From JBELHR01 sp049607205 (GTDB lineage: Bacteria > Bacteroidota > Bacteroidia > Flavobacteriales > Flavobacteriaceae): a stretch of DNA of 64,000 bases. The stretch covers positions 99,432 to 163,431 of the forward strand of contig JBMYWH010000002.1 in NCBI GenBank assembly GCA_049607205.1. The letters are read 5' to 3'. Under the pieces are notes generated by a model. It was not told the DNA's origin and did no database searches. It worked only from the letters and a program-made list of their open reading frames with translations. Positions 36,101 to 43,561 of the stretch are shown in pieces (within the stretch, counting starts at the first letter, position 1; each line of letters opens with the position of its first letter). A program made the translations under genes and the position numbers.

Positions 36101-36390
36101 AAGGAGGTTGTCAAGAAGAGGTTTTAGATGTATTCTTTGTGGAAGATAAACCATTAGTGTACCCTAACCCTTATGGCGTTAAGCCACTTAATGTTGCCTT
36201 CCCTGAATCGTTTAAAGGAGGTTGGATTAGAGTCTATGATTTAATGGGCTTAGAGCTATTTAGTAAATATGTTCCTAAGCATATTGATCACTATTCAATT
36301 AATGTAAGCGAATTTTCAAAAGCTGAACTTTTAGTATTGAAAATAGAGGAAGAGGGAGAAAAAGAATTTAGTTACAAAATCAAGAAATAA
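33151..36390 (+). CDS. GH5 glycosidase with two CBM6 modules and type IX sorting domain
   Basis: 1,079 residues. Signal peptide (ending near SMSGQ); GH5 barrel to about 370, opening ILRGLGLGGWMLQEG, with acid/base Glu214 in LINEVNW and nucleophile Glu301 in WMGEGGE; CBM6-like modules at about 409-570 and 683-808; a thrombospondin-type calcium repeat DTDNDGVLDSVDQCPN (about 811-830); a beta domain; and a C-terminal sorting domain starting VYPNPYG (about 1003). Exported by type IX secretion and probably surface-bound or released. Likely target is a beta-glucan, as suggested by the GH16 neighbour. Its stop overlaps the next gene by one base. Confidence 0.9.
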   Translation: MRKLVLLLLICSFSMSGQFLKTEGKQIVDEQGQEVILRGLGLGGWMLQEGYMMQSSDVADTQHEFRNRLVELMGEDKTQDFYDSWLANYATKPDIDSLAKWGYNSVRLPMHYNLYTLPIEDEPVQGENTWLETGFEMTDNLLEWCKANNIYLILDLHAAPGGQGANAAISDYDPSKPSLWESEENKAKTVALWGKLAERYKDEPMIGGYDLINEVNWDLPGGVDLRDLYVRITDAIRAVDQKHIIYIEGNDWANNFTGLQPAWDSNMVYSFHKYWSYNDQGSIQWVLDLRDEENVPLWMGEGGENGNVWFNDAISLFERNGIGWSFWPMKRIETIVAPYSVPFTDGYKKVLAYWRGEGPKPTEEEAYGYMMELAEKTNSQKNIYNRDVADTQIRLTDSDETKPYAYNEIPGILHLSDYDMGKNGIAYYDTDVANYSLSTGEFTAWNSGWFYRNDGVDIEVSENEVRSNGFNVGFTKKGEWMKYTVNILNEGIYKLTTRVATQNNGGVFHLELDDVAITTGVQVESTGGWQSWSDVVTSDIILPEGKHVLKFYMDEEGFNISSILFEKTAEVSEATFDVLDGQLMTRDGDLNLSFSLPIVAPSLEVMQNDLTVTLNGEQIEISAVGVSESNSRVLEIDSPVLMFSSDIVKVSYNGESIVAQSGQVLPAFEDLELRNSLDYLAKLPGRLEAENFLVNEGFGSESCEDDGGGYNLSHASPGDYTEYEVYNEIAGNYKLEGRFASQFGSAEAKMYIVESKGVHTEIGGFEISSTGGWQTWESVSTTVTLPAGFVILRFEAVKGEFNTNYFDFSEADTDNDGVLDSVDQCPNTVEGATVDVNGCEVFSLPASNFNLSVFDETCVGENNGSFQIETEQNFNYTAVLDGASTGSFEFTNSLKVDNLVTGAYSVCVTVDGEDYELCFDFVVGSPSVMEVSSQVQQENGILNLQVDGVSQVYINHNGSKESKASGNIQIPLTNGNNTIIITSEGGCQEEVLDVFFVEDKPLVYPNPYGVKPLNVAFPESFKGGWIRVYDLMGLELFSKYVPKHIDHYSINVSEFSKAELLVLKIEEEGEKEFSYKIKK

Positions 36391-37061
36391 TGAAGAATAT
36401 ATATACCCTATTAATCGTTTTATTAACAATGAGTTCTTGTTCAGAGAGCTCTACAAATATTCCTGTACCTGAGCCAGCAGCTCTTGTTTTTCCATTAAAC
36501 AATTCGGAATGCCTTGATGGTGAGCAAATCGATGAGGATTTAACTTCAATTAATTTTCAATGGGAAGTTGTGGAGCACGCGGTGAGTTATAATGTAGTAC
36601 TGACTAATCTTAGTTCAGGCGGGAGTACAACGAATTTTTCAAATACGAATTCTTTAAAACTTAATTTGGAAAGAGGTCAGGCGTATTCATGGTCCGTAGA
36701 AAGCGTGAATGACGAGGGAGAGTCAAGTACTTCTGATTCTTGGAGTTTTTATAGTGAAGGACAAGCAGTTGAGAGTCATGTTCCTTTTCCAGCTGAAGCA
36801 TATAGTCCTGTAAGAGGGGCCCATATAGATGCGGGTTCTGTTTCTTTGCGATGGACCGCCGTTGATCTTGATGATGATGTAGAAAAATATGTAGTTTATC
36901 ACGCTGTTGACGGTATGGATTTTAACATGGGAGATGAAGTGATAACTCCTTTGAATGTTATCGATACGGAATCGGGAAAAACATACTATTGGAAGGTCAA
37001 AACCTTTGATCAAAAAGGGAATTCTTCCATAAGTGAGGTATTCGAATTTAAAACTAACTAA
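36390..37061 (+). CDS. Lipoprotein with two fibronectin-III-like domains
   Basis: 223 residues; lipobox at MSSC (residues 14-17). Two Fn3-like repeats follow: one around FQWEVVEHAVSYNVVL...GQAYSWSVESVNDEGESS and one around LRWTAVDLDDDVEKYVVY...GKTYYWKVKTFD. No catalytic motif. Coupled to the GH5 gene by a one-base overlap (TAATG), so it is likely a surface lipoprotein that helps bind or position the glycan or the enzyme. Confidence 0.85.
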   Translation: MKNIYTLLIVLLTMSSCSESSTNIPVPEPAALVFPLNNSECLDGEQIDEDLTSINFQWEVVEHAVSYNVVLTNLSSGGSTTNFSNTNSLKLNLERGQAYSWSVESVNDEGESSTSDSWSFYSEGQAVESHVPFPAEAYSPVRGAHIDAGSVSLRWTAVDLDDDVEKYVVYHAVDGMDFNMGDEVITPLNVIDTESGKTYYWKVKTFDQKGNSSISEVFEFKTN

Positions 37062-37099
37062 AAATTAACCAATAATAATCAATCAAAAATCAACTAAAC

Positions 37100-37990
37100 A
37101 TGAAAACCAATTTTATTAAAGGGACTATTTCCCTATCGTTAATGTCTCTCTTGTTTATCGCAGTTTCCTGTGATCAAGACAGTAATTTTGACCCTGAAGA
37201 AGTGGTCCCAGCGGTATCTAATTTTGAATTTACCGTAGATCAGGACAATACTCTTTTAGTGCACTTTAGTTCTTCTTCTGTGTATGCTGAGTCTTATATG
37301 TGGGCTTTCGGAGATGGAACTACATCTACGGATGAAAACCCAAGTCACATCTTTAGTGATGGAGGAACCTTTGCAGTGAGCTTAACAGCTTTGAATTCCG
37401 ATGGAGAAGGAATGATGACAAAAGATGTTACAGTTGTTGCACCTGCTCCTAATTTAGTAGTAGGAGGTGATATGTCTGATGCGTCTGCTTGGACATTTGA
37501 TCAAATTTTTGTTGGAGCTGATAACAATGTACTGCATGGAGTTGTGGAAGGAGAGTTTATGTGGAAACAAGAAGAAGGAGTGGTTTATTCAAATGCGTAT
37601 ATCTACCAGGAAATTGCTGTTCAAGCTGGAGTTCCCTATAGCTTCAATGCTTCATTGAGGTCTGAAGGAACTTTTCAAACTTGGTTTGAGGTGTTTGTTG
37701 GGAGTACTATGCCAGAAAGAGAATTGGATTATGGAGGTGATCACGGTGTTAAGCTGATCGATATTAGTGGATGGGGTGAATGTGGACAGAGTGCCTATGA
37801 TGGAAGTATTTTATCCGTATGTGATATACCTGAAAATGATATTATGGATGCTTCAGGAATCATTACGTTTACTGAAGATCAGTTGACCTCAGATGGAACA
37901 GTATTTTTAGTGTTTAAATCAGGGCAATGGGATGGAGACTATAAAGAAGGGATTTACTTGGATAATGTAGAGCTTAAAGAAGTTCGTTAG
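37100..37990 (+). CDS. Lipoprotein with PKD domain and C-terminal carbohydrate-binding-like domain
   Basis: 296 residues. Lipobox near AVSC (about residue 24); PKD domain about 40-115 (YMWAFGDGTTSTDENPSHIF); then a jelly-roll-like module opening NLVVGGDMSDASAWTF. PKD plus binding module lipoproteins often sit in laminarin utilisation loci as glycan-binding proteins. It follows the Fn3 lipoprotein after 38 bases and ends at a strong terminator, closing the operon. Confidence 0.85.
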   Translation: MKTNFIKGTISLSLMSLLFIAVSCDQDSNFDPEEVVPAVSNFEFTVDQDNTLLVHFSSSSVYAESYMWAFGDGTTSTDENPSHIFSDGGTFAVSLTALNSDGEGMMTKDVTVVAPAPNLVVGGDMSDASAWTFDQIFVGADNNVLHGVVEGEFMWKQEEGVVYSNAYIYQEIAVQAGVPYSFNASLRSEGTFQTWFEVFVGSTMPERELDYGGDHGVKLIDISGWGECGQSAYDGSILSVCDIPENDIMDASGIITFTEDQLTSDGTVFLVFKSGQWDGDYKEGIYLDNVELKEVR

Positions 37991-38016
37991 TACTAAGTTT
38001 GTTTAGAATGAGAAAA

Positions 38017-38046
38017 AGAGAGGGGCTTAGCTTCTCTCTTTTTTTT
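38017..38046 (+). terminator. Terminator of the GH5-lipoprotein operon
   Basis: Stem AGAGAG / CTCTCT continued inward by G-T and GC pairs (GGGC..GCTT), then a T8 run. Confidence 0.82.
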
Positions 38047-38234
38047 GTTTTATTTGGATATTAAAAAAAATATTCTATCTTTAAAATATCAAAACCACAT
38101 ATTCGGTTTTGTTACTACCCACTTTTTTTTTCAAACCCCTGACTAGATACGCAACTTTTTCGTAGGAAGATGTTGGTGATGAAGTAAGGGTGTGTGTCGT
38201 GATTAATTTAATATAACTATAAATATTTTATATC

Positions 38235-38456
38235 ATGATGGAATTACAACAAAGAGCATTAGAGTTTGAGACTAGAAAGTTTAGATCTAGAAATGACAAG
38301 ATTATTGCCTCACGTGAAGCAAAGGAACTGATTCTTGGTCTTAATCAAATCTATAAGAAGACTCAAGACAAGAATTTAATGGATCTGATGAAACGATTAA
38401 CCGTTATCAAAAGAAAAGTCGAGAAGCGCTTGAATGGACGATTAATGGATTTATAA
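38235..38456 (+). CDS. Small basic protein of unknown function
   Basis: 73 residues (72 if the second ATG is used), very rich in Lys, Arg and Leu, predicted almost entirely helical; no membrane segment and no motif recognised. Reads cleanly from ATG 38235 with a stop 18 bases before the convergent AraC gene ends. The 190 bases upstream (38047-38234) show no other gene. The call as a gene rests on its composition and clean frame only. Confidence 0.5.
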   Translation: MMELQQRALEFETRKFRSRNDKIIASREAKELILGLNQIYKKTQDKNLMDLMKRLTVIKRKVEKRLNGRLMDL

Positions 38457-38474
38457 TGCGTGCATTATTTCCTC

Positions 38475-39353
38475 CTACCTATTAAGTATAAGGCTTTTCA
38501 TTTCATTTCTGTACTTAAGTGGACTTTTTCCAGTATAATTTTTAAACAGCTTGTTGAAGTGTGAAAAATTATGGAATCCACTTTCATGACAAATGTCTGT
38601 AATACTGTCTGTACTTTCCGCAAGTAGTTTAGTGGCGTGTACAATTCTAAACTCATTTACAAATTGAGTAAATGTTTTTCCCGTATTTTTTTTAAAGAAA
38701 CGACAGAAGGCAGGAATTGTCATACTGACCAATGAAGAGACTTCTTCCAGAGTTATGGTTTCTTGAAAGTTTTTTCTAATGTATTTATAGACTTGTTTAG
38801 TCTTATCGTTTTCTTGAGACTTTACTTCAAAGGTATAGCCGTTTACATTGAGTAGTGTGTAGTCATTGGACATACTGAGATCATTCAAAATATCAATAAA
38901 ACTCGCAATTCGAGCAAAACCTTCCAATGCATATAGTTTTTCAATTTTAGGACCTACCTTGTCCTTAGTCGACCTACCAAATAGAATTCCACTTTTCGCT
39001 TTCTCGAACATAAATTTAATCTTTGCCGCTTCGGGAATATTAAAAAAATGTTCTCCTAAAAATTCTTCTTTGAATTGAACGAAGGTCTCAAGCCCATCAG
39101 ATGTAAATCCGTCAGCAAACCCAGAATGCGGGAGGTTAGCCCCCATTAAGATAAGTTGGCTGTTATTGAAATAAGATAGGTGATTCCCAATATGTCTTTT
39201 TCCTCGAGCCTTATTTATGTATACCAGCTCCAATTCTGGATGAAAGTGCCAGAAAGGAACTCCCGTTTCCTTATCTCCTTTATGCTGTTCGATAAATAGA
39301 GAAGATCCAAATACGGGACTGATTTTTTCAAATTCTGGTTTAGGGCTTATCAT
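38475..39353 (-). CDS. AraC-family transcriptional regulator
   Basis: 292 residues from ATG 39353. An N-terminal cupin-like domain (PFWHFHPELELVYI) probably senses a small ligand, and the last ~100 residues form the double HTH (EEVSSLVSMTIPAFCRFFKK, DICHESGFHNFSHFNKLFK). The longer frame to 39473 is rejected: a TATTTTTG -7 box lies at 39375-39368, inside the would-be extension. A role in sugar use is suggested by its position after the glucan locus, but that is inference. Confidence 0.88.
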   Translation of the reverse strand: MISPKPEFEKISPVFGSSLFIEQHKGDKETGVPFWHFHPELELVYINKARGKRHIGNHLSYFNNSQLILMGANLPHSGFADGFTSDGLETFVQFKEEFLGEHFFNIPEAAKIKFMFEKAKSGILFGRSTKDKVGPKIEKLYALEGFARIASFIDILNDLSMSNDYTLLNVNGYTFEVKSQENDKTKQVYKYIRKNFQETITLEEVSSLVSMTIPAFCRFFKKNTGKTFTQFVNEFRIVHATKLLAESTDSITDICHESGFHNFSHFNKLFKNYTGKSPLKYRNEMKSLILNR

Positions 39354-39367
39354 GACATTTCTTTTAG

Positions 39368-39375
39368 CAAAAATA
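39368..39375 (-). promoter_or_regulatory. -7 box of the AraC regulator gene
   Basis: TATTTTTG on the minus strand, 14 bases before ATG 39353; fixes the start of the gene. No -33 TTG at standard distance. Confidence 0.5.
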
Positions 39376-39484
39376 GTGACAAAAATCATTTTCTCCGCAT
39401 TATCCGATGTTAATTTAACGTAAACAGAAAATGAAAACGTTTTCGAAGTTAATATAGCATATAAAAAAGCCAAAAATGATGTTT

Positions 39485-39512
39485 TTGTAGGCTTAGGTCT
39501 GCCCTAACTTTG
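39485..39512 (+). promoter_or_regulatory. Promoter of the secreted protein gene at 39538
   Basis: TTG (39485-39487), 17 bases, TAACTTTG (39505-39512), with the ATG 26 bases further on. Confidence 0.68.
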
Positions 39513-39537
39513 TCATCAGAAATTAAAACATAAAGTT

Positions 39538-40101
39538 ATGATGAATTTATTTAGAACAAGTGTAGTTGTATTAGGGTTAATGTTAACTACTCAGTTTGCA
39601 TCAGCAAACGAAAAGCCTTCAGTTGATTTCAACAAAGTTGAATTGACAAATGCGGGTACTGTGGATATTAAGTTATTCGACAATAAAGGAACTGTAATTT
39701 ATTCAGAAGTTCTTAATGGAGCTTCTTTGATAAAAGAATATGACTTCACTCAATTGCCAACAGGTGACTATTATATGAGTGTAGATGCAAATAATAAAAA
39801 AATAGCAAAGTGGTTTTCTGTAGAAAAAGGAAATGTTATAAACACAAGTGAGAAGGTATATTACCGTCCATCAATTAGAGTGAAAAACTCTGACGTGTAC
39901 ATCTCAAAGTTTGCTTTAGACAAGAACGTGGTAACAGTTCAAATTTTTGATGAGAATGGATTCGAAATATTCGAAGGATCTATTTCTTCAGAAAACGATC
40001 ACGGAAAAAGCTACGACTTATCTGCCTTGCCTAAAGGAGATTATAAAGTAGTTGCATCTAACGGAGGATTTAGAATGTCTCAAAATGTAGACATCAAATA
40101 G
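39538..40101 (+). CDS. Small secreted protein with two sorting-domain-like repeats
   Basis: 187 residues. Signal peptide (LFRTSVVVLGLMLTTQFASA) then two similar beta units, each ending in a 'LPTGDYYMSVDAN' or 'LPKGDYKVVASNG' pattern. These resemble the beta-sandwich of type IX sorting domains or DUF3244-like proteins, but there is no enzyme part. Strong promoter and terminator suggest it is highly expressed alone. Function unknown. Confidence 0.78.
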   Translation: MMNLFRTSVVVLGLMLTTQFASANEKPSVDFNKVELTNAGTVDIKLFDNKGTVIYSEVLNGASLIKEYDFTQLPTGDYYMSVDANNKKIAKWFSVEKGNVINTSEKVYYRPSIRVKNSDVYISKFALDKNVVTVQIFDENGFEIFEGSISSENDHGKSYDLSALPKGDYKVVASNGGFRMSQNVDIK

Positions 40102-40134
40102 TAAATAAAGTATGTTTTTAGTTTAGTTTAAATT

Positions 40135-40152
40135 GGCTCCTTTCTAGGAGCC
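40135..40152 (+). terminator. Terminator between secreted protein gene and sigma operon
   Basis: Stem GGCTCC / GGAGCC with loop TTTCTA and T7. Lies between convergent genes; on the plus strand it serves the gene ending at 40101. Confidence 0.8.
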
Positions 40153-40157
40153 TTTTT

Positions 40158-40586
40158 TTATGCCTTACTTCTGAGCTTTTGATCTATGAGAAGTAGCAAA
40201 GTAAATGCTAAACAGATTATAGAAAAGAGTGCCCCATAGCTATATTCTAGACTGTTCAAAGATTTTAAGATTCCGAAATCCATTTGATCAAAATATCTCA
40301 AATAATTTCTTTGTGACTCCGGATTCTCTGGAGAAAGTAAGACCCAAATAAAGATACACAATGTCATCAGGCTTGCACTAATCTTTGCTTTTCGGCTTAT
40401 GGCGTTTTGATGTTTGAATTCTTTATTAACTTCCTTCATTATGGAAGCTTTTAAATGATTTGGAGCTTTTAAGGTGTTTTCTTGATTTAAGACCTCGTAA
40501 AGCATAATATTATTCATCACCTTTGACCCTAATCTTTCTGGAGCTTTTAAGACTTTTTGCTCTTTTATTAATCTATCTATCTTCAT
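40158..40586 (-). CDS. Small membrane protein coupled to the ECF sigma factor, possible anti-sigma
   Basis: 142 residues: a helical N-terminus with two similar segments (KAPERLGSKVMNNIMLYEV and KAPNHLKASIMKEV), then two membrane helices (ISASLMTLCIFIWVLL and ALFSIICLAFTLLLLI). It follows the sigma gene after 11 bases, the usual place of an anti-sigma factor, and its cytoplasmic helical N-terminus fits that role. The typical ZAS zinc motif is not seen, so the function is inferred from context. Confidence 0.68.
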   Translation of the reverse strand: MKIDRLIKEQKVLKAPERLGSKVMNNIMLYEVLNQENTLKAPNHLKASIMKEVNKEFKHQNAISRKAKISASLMTLCIFIWVLLSPENPESQRNYLRYFDQMDFGILKSLNSLEYSYGALFSIICLAFTLLLLIDQKLRSKA

Positions 40587-40597
40587 TTGTACTTGTC

Positions 40598-41173
40598 TTA
40601 AATTATACTTCTTTCTTCGTAAGGTAATAGTTTGCTAAGGATCTCTTCAAGTTGTTTTCTACTTCTATGAAGCCTTACTTTTATATTAGATTTACTAATA
40701 TCCGTAATTTCTTCAATCTCTTCTATGGATTTCTGTGCTAAGTAAAATAGACTAATAATAAGACGGTCTATTTCCTTTAGGTGGCTAATTGCCTTTTCAA
40801 GATATATTGATCTTTCCTGGGCTGTATATTGTTCTAATGGAAGATCTTTTTCTTCCACATAAGGTTCTGTGTTTAACTGGGTATCAATTGAAACGGTCTT
40901 GAATTTCCTAAGTTGATTTATTCCTTCTCTATAACTTATTGTGTATAGCCAAGTTGAGAATTTACTGCTTCCATTAAATGATTTTAAGTTTTTGTAGGCC
41001 TTTATAAATGCTTCTTGACTTATATCATTTGCCAATTGTGAATCCTGGACTAATTTAAAACTAAGCGTATAAACCATATCTTGATAACGATCTACGAGAT
41101 ATGAAAAGTCATTTATTTTCTTTTCTTGTAGTATCCTATTGATATAATAGGAGTCTGGTTGTTGAGGTTTCAT
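40598..41173 (-). CDS. ECF-type RNA polymerase sigma factor
   Basis: 191 residues with only regions 2 and 4. Region 2: DRYQDMVYTLSFKLV and AFIKAYKNLKSFNGSSKFSTWLY; region 4: LKEIDRLIISLFYLAQKSIEEI and SNIKVRLHRSRKQL. It directs polymerase to a small regulon and is first in a two-gene operon with the membrane protein at 40158. A long inverted repeat lies upstream, shared with the divergent DUF6249 gene. Confidence 0.93.
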   Translation of the reverse strand: MKPQQPDSYYINRILQEKKINDFSYLVDRYQDMVYTLSFKLVQDSQLANDISQEAFIKAYKNLKSFNGSSKFSTWLYTISYREGINQLRKFKTVSIDTQLNTEPYVEEKDLPLEQYTAQERSIYLEKAISHLKEIDRLIISLFYLAQKSIEEIEEITDISKSNIKVRLHRSRKQLEEILSKLLPYEERSII

Positions 41174-41211
41174 ACTTGGCTTAGTTTAACTATAAGAGTT
41201 ACTTTAGTGCT

Positions 41212-41253
41212 TAAAGGTTACATAAATATTAAAAAAAAATATTTTGTAACCTT
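41212..41253. promoter_or_regulatory. Inverted repeat between sigma factor and DUF6249 genes
   Basis: AAAGGTTAC (41212-41220) and GTAACCTTT (41245-41253) form the outer arms; inner A/T pairs extend the match to about 17 pairs with one bulge. Each arm reads TGTAACCTTT outward, a sequence like an ECF -35 element, toward the sigma gene on one side and toward DUF6249 on the other. A downstream AACTCTT(C/A)TA recurs on both sides. Confidence 0.55.
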
Positions 41254-41301
41254 TTGCCAGGTGAACTCTTCTAAGTAGTATAACACAAAACCAGTTTAAT
41301 T

Positions 41302-41643
41302 ATGAGTGAAATATTTATTCCTATTAGTTTTTTTCTAGCGGTATTCGCAGGATTGTATGTTTATTTAACTACCAGAAATAAGGAGCGCATGGCTATGATA
41401 GAAAACGGAGTAGATCCTTCTGTTTTTGTCAAGAAAAGAAATAATTCAAGAAATGGATTTACATTGAAGTTTGGAATGTTGTTCGTGGGAGTATCCTTAG
41501 GAATTCTATCAGGATCATTATTATCTTATTCCTTTGAACATGAGGAGGTCGCTTATTTCTCTATGATTTTATTGTTTGGAGGTATAGCACTTATTGCAAA
41601 TGCAATATTGGAGCGAAAAGCTCAGGAAAAGAATCAAGACTAA
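41302..41643 (+). CDS. DUF6249-like small membrane protein
   Basis: 113 residues with three membrane helices (IPISFFLAVFAGLYVYL, FGMLFVGVSLGILSGSLL, YFSMILLFGGIALIANAIL) and the family-typical cytoplasmic stretch RNKERMAMIENGVDPSVF. Divergent from the ECF sigma gene with which it shares a symmetrical promoter region, so it is probably in the sigma regulon. Function unknown. Confidence 0.82.
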   Translation: MSEIFIPISFFLAVFAGLYVYLTTRNKERMAMIENGVDPSVFVKKRNNSRNGFTLKFGMLFVGVSLGILSGSLLSYSFEHEEVAYFSMILLFGGIALIANAILERKAQEKNQD

Positions 41644-41672
41644 TCTGTCGAAATGGTAGATTGCAAAAAAAA

Positions 41673-41700
41673 GCCTCCAAGATAAATCGGAGGCTTTTTT
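41673..41700. terminator. Bidirectional terminator between DUF6249 gene and lepA
   Basis: GCCTCC / GGAGGC stem (41673-41678, 41689-41694), loop AAGATAAATC, A8 before and T8 after. The T run meets the lepA stop. Confidence 0.87.
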
Positions 41701-43497
41701 TTAATCATTTAATTTAAGAACGGCCATAAAGGCTTCTTGAGGAATTTCAACATTTCCTACTTGTCTCATTCTCTTCTTTCCTTTTTTCTGTTTTTCCAGT
41801 AGCTTACGCTTTCTTGAAATATCACCACCATAACATTTGGCAGTTACATCCTTTCTCAAGGCTTTAGTCGTTTCACGTGAGATAATCTTTGCTCCAATGG
41901 CTGCTTGAATCGGAATATCAAATTGCTGACGAGGAATCAATGTTTTCAGTTTTTCACACATTTTCTTACCTACATTATAGGCGTTGTCTGCATGAATTAG
42001 AGCTGAAAGTGCATCTACAGGTTGCGCATTTAGTAAAATATCCAATCGCACCAGCTTAGAAGCCTTCATTCCTATAGGGTGGTAATCAAAAGAAGCATAT
42101 CCTTTTGATACGGTCTTTAATCTATCATAGAAATCAAATACAATTTCCGCAAGCGGCATCTCGAAGTTCAATTCAACACGTTCAGGGGTTAAATAAGTTT
42201 GATTTACAATTTGACCACGCTTTTCAATACATAAGCTCATTACAGGTCCTACGAAATCCGCCTTGGTGATGATAGAGGCCTTAATGAAAGGTTCTTCTAC
42301 ACGGTCCATTCCACTTGGGTCTGGTAGGTCAGTAGGATTATTTACAATGATTACTTCATCGGGATTTTTCTTAGTAAAGGCATGGTAAGAAACGTTAGGT
42401 ACCGTTGTGATTACGGTCATGTTGAATTCACGTTCTAAACGTTCCTGTATGATTTCCATATGCAGCATTCCTAGGAATCCACAACGGAAGCCAAAACCTA
42501 AAGCGGCAGAACTCTCAGGAGCGAATACCAGAGAAGCATCATTTAATTGAAGCTTTTCCATAGAGGCCCTAAGTTCTTCAAAATCTTCTGTGTCTACAGG
42601 GTAAATCCCCGCAAATACCATAGGTTTTACATCCTCAAACCCTGAAATATGTTGCTCAGTTGGTTTTGCAGCATCTGTAATGGTATCACCAACTTTTACT
42701 TCCTTAGCTGTTTTAATACCAGTAATAAGATATCCTACATCACCGGTTTTTATAGTCTTTTTAGGAACTTGATTTAATTTTAAGGTACCCACTTCATCAG
42801 CAAAATACTCATTATCTGTAGCCATGAACTTGATGCGTTCCCCCTTTGTGATTTCCCCATCGATGACGCGGAAATAGGTTTCGATTCCTCGATAAGAATT
42901 ATAAACAGAGTCAAAGATTAAGGCTTTCAATGGAGCTTCTGGATTCCCTTTTGGTGCAGGAATTCTTTCAAGAATAGCTTCTAAAATTTTATCCACTCCA
43001 AATCCTGTTTTACCCGAGGCATGAATGACATCCTCTGGGTCACATCCTAATAAATCTACGATATCATCTGTTACCTCCTCTGGGTTGGCACTTGGAAGAT
43101 CTACCTTATTCAAAACTGGAATAATCTCTAAATCATTCTCTAAGGCAAGATAAAGGTTGGAGATTGTTTGAGCCTGAATACTTTGAGCAGCATCTACAAT
43201 AAGAAGCGCTCCTTCACAGGCAGCAATAGATCGGGAAACTTCATAAGAGAAATCTACGTGACCAGGAGTGTCAATTAAATTCAAAATGTATTCTTGTCCA
43301 TCTTGGATATAGTCCATTTGAATGGCATGTGACTTGATGGTAATTCCTCTTTCGCGCTCTAGGTCCATACTGTCTAATAACTGAGCTTGCTTTTCACGCT
43401 CGGTTACCGTATTTGTGTAGTCCAATAAACGATCCGCTAAGGTTGATTTACCGTGGTCAATATGTGCAATAATGCAAAAGTTTCTAATGTTCTTCAT
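41701..43497 (-). CDS. lepA: Elongation factor 4 (ribosome back-translocase)
   Basis: 598 residues, the standard size. GTPase motifs: AHIDHGKSTLADRLL (G1), DTPGHVDF (G3), NKVDLPSA (G4). The C-terminal EF4-specific domain ends with KCYGGDISRKRKLLEKQKKGKKRMR. Acts on stalled ribosomes. Single gene; a -7 box TATCTTTG is at 43532-43525 on the minus strand. Confidence 0.97.
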   Translation of the reverse strand: MKNIRNFCIIAHIDHGKSTLADRLLDYTNTVTEREKQAQLLDSMDLERERGITIKSHAIQMDYIQDGQEYILNLIDTPGHVDFSYEVSRSIAACEGALLIVDAAQSIQAQTISNLYLALENDLEIIPVLNKVDLPSANPEEVTDDIVDLLGCDPEDVIHASGKTGFGVDKILEAILERIPAPKGNPEAPLKALIFDSVYNSYRGIETYFRVIDGEITKGERIKFMATDNEYFADEVGTLKLNQVPKKTIKTGDVGYLITGIKTAKEVKVGDTITDAAKPTEQHISGFEDVKPMVFAGIYPVDTEDFEELRASMEKLQLNDASLVFAPESSAALGFGFRCGFLGMLHMEIIQERLEREFNMTVITTVPNVSYHAFTKKNPDEVIIVNNPTDLPDPSGMDRVEEPFIKASIITKADFVGPVMSLCIEKRGQIVNQTYLTPERVELNFEMPLAEIVFDFYDRLKTVSKGYASFDYHPIGMKASKLVRLDILLNAQPVDALSALIHADNAYNVGKKMCEKLKTLIPRQQFDIPIQAAIGAKIISRETTKALRKDVTAKCYGGDISRKRKLLEKQKKGKKRMRQVGNVEIPQEAFMAVLKLND

Positions 43498-43524
43498 ACT
43501 TCAATTTCAGTCTCTAAGATTGCG

Positions 43525-43532
43525 CAAAGATA
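43525..43532 (-). promoter_or_regulatory. -7 box of lepA promoter
   Basis: TATCTTTG, 27 bases before the ATG; no clear -33. Confidence 0.45.
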
Positions 43533-43561
43533 GTCAAATAAGTGATTTTTCACTACATTTT

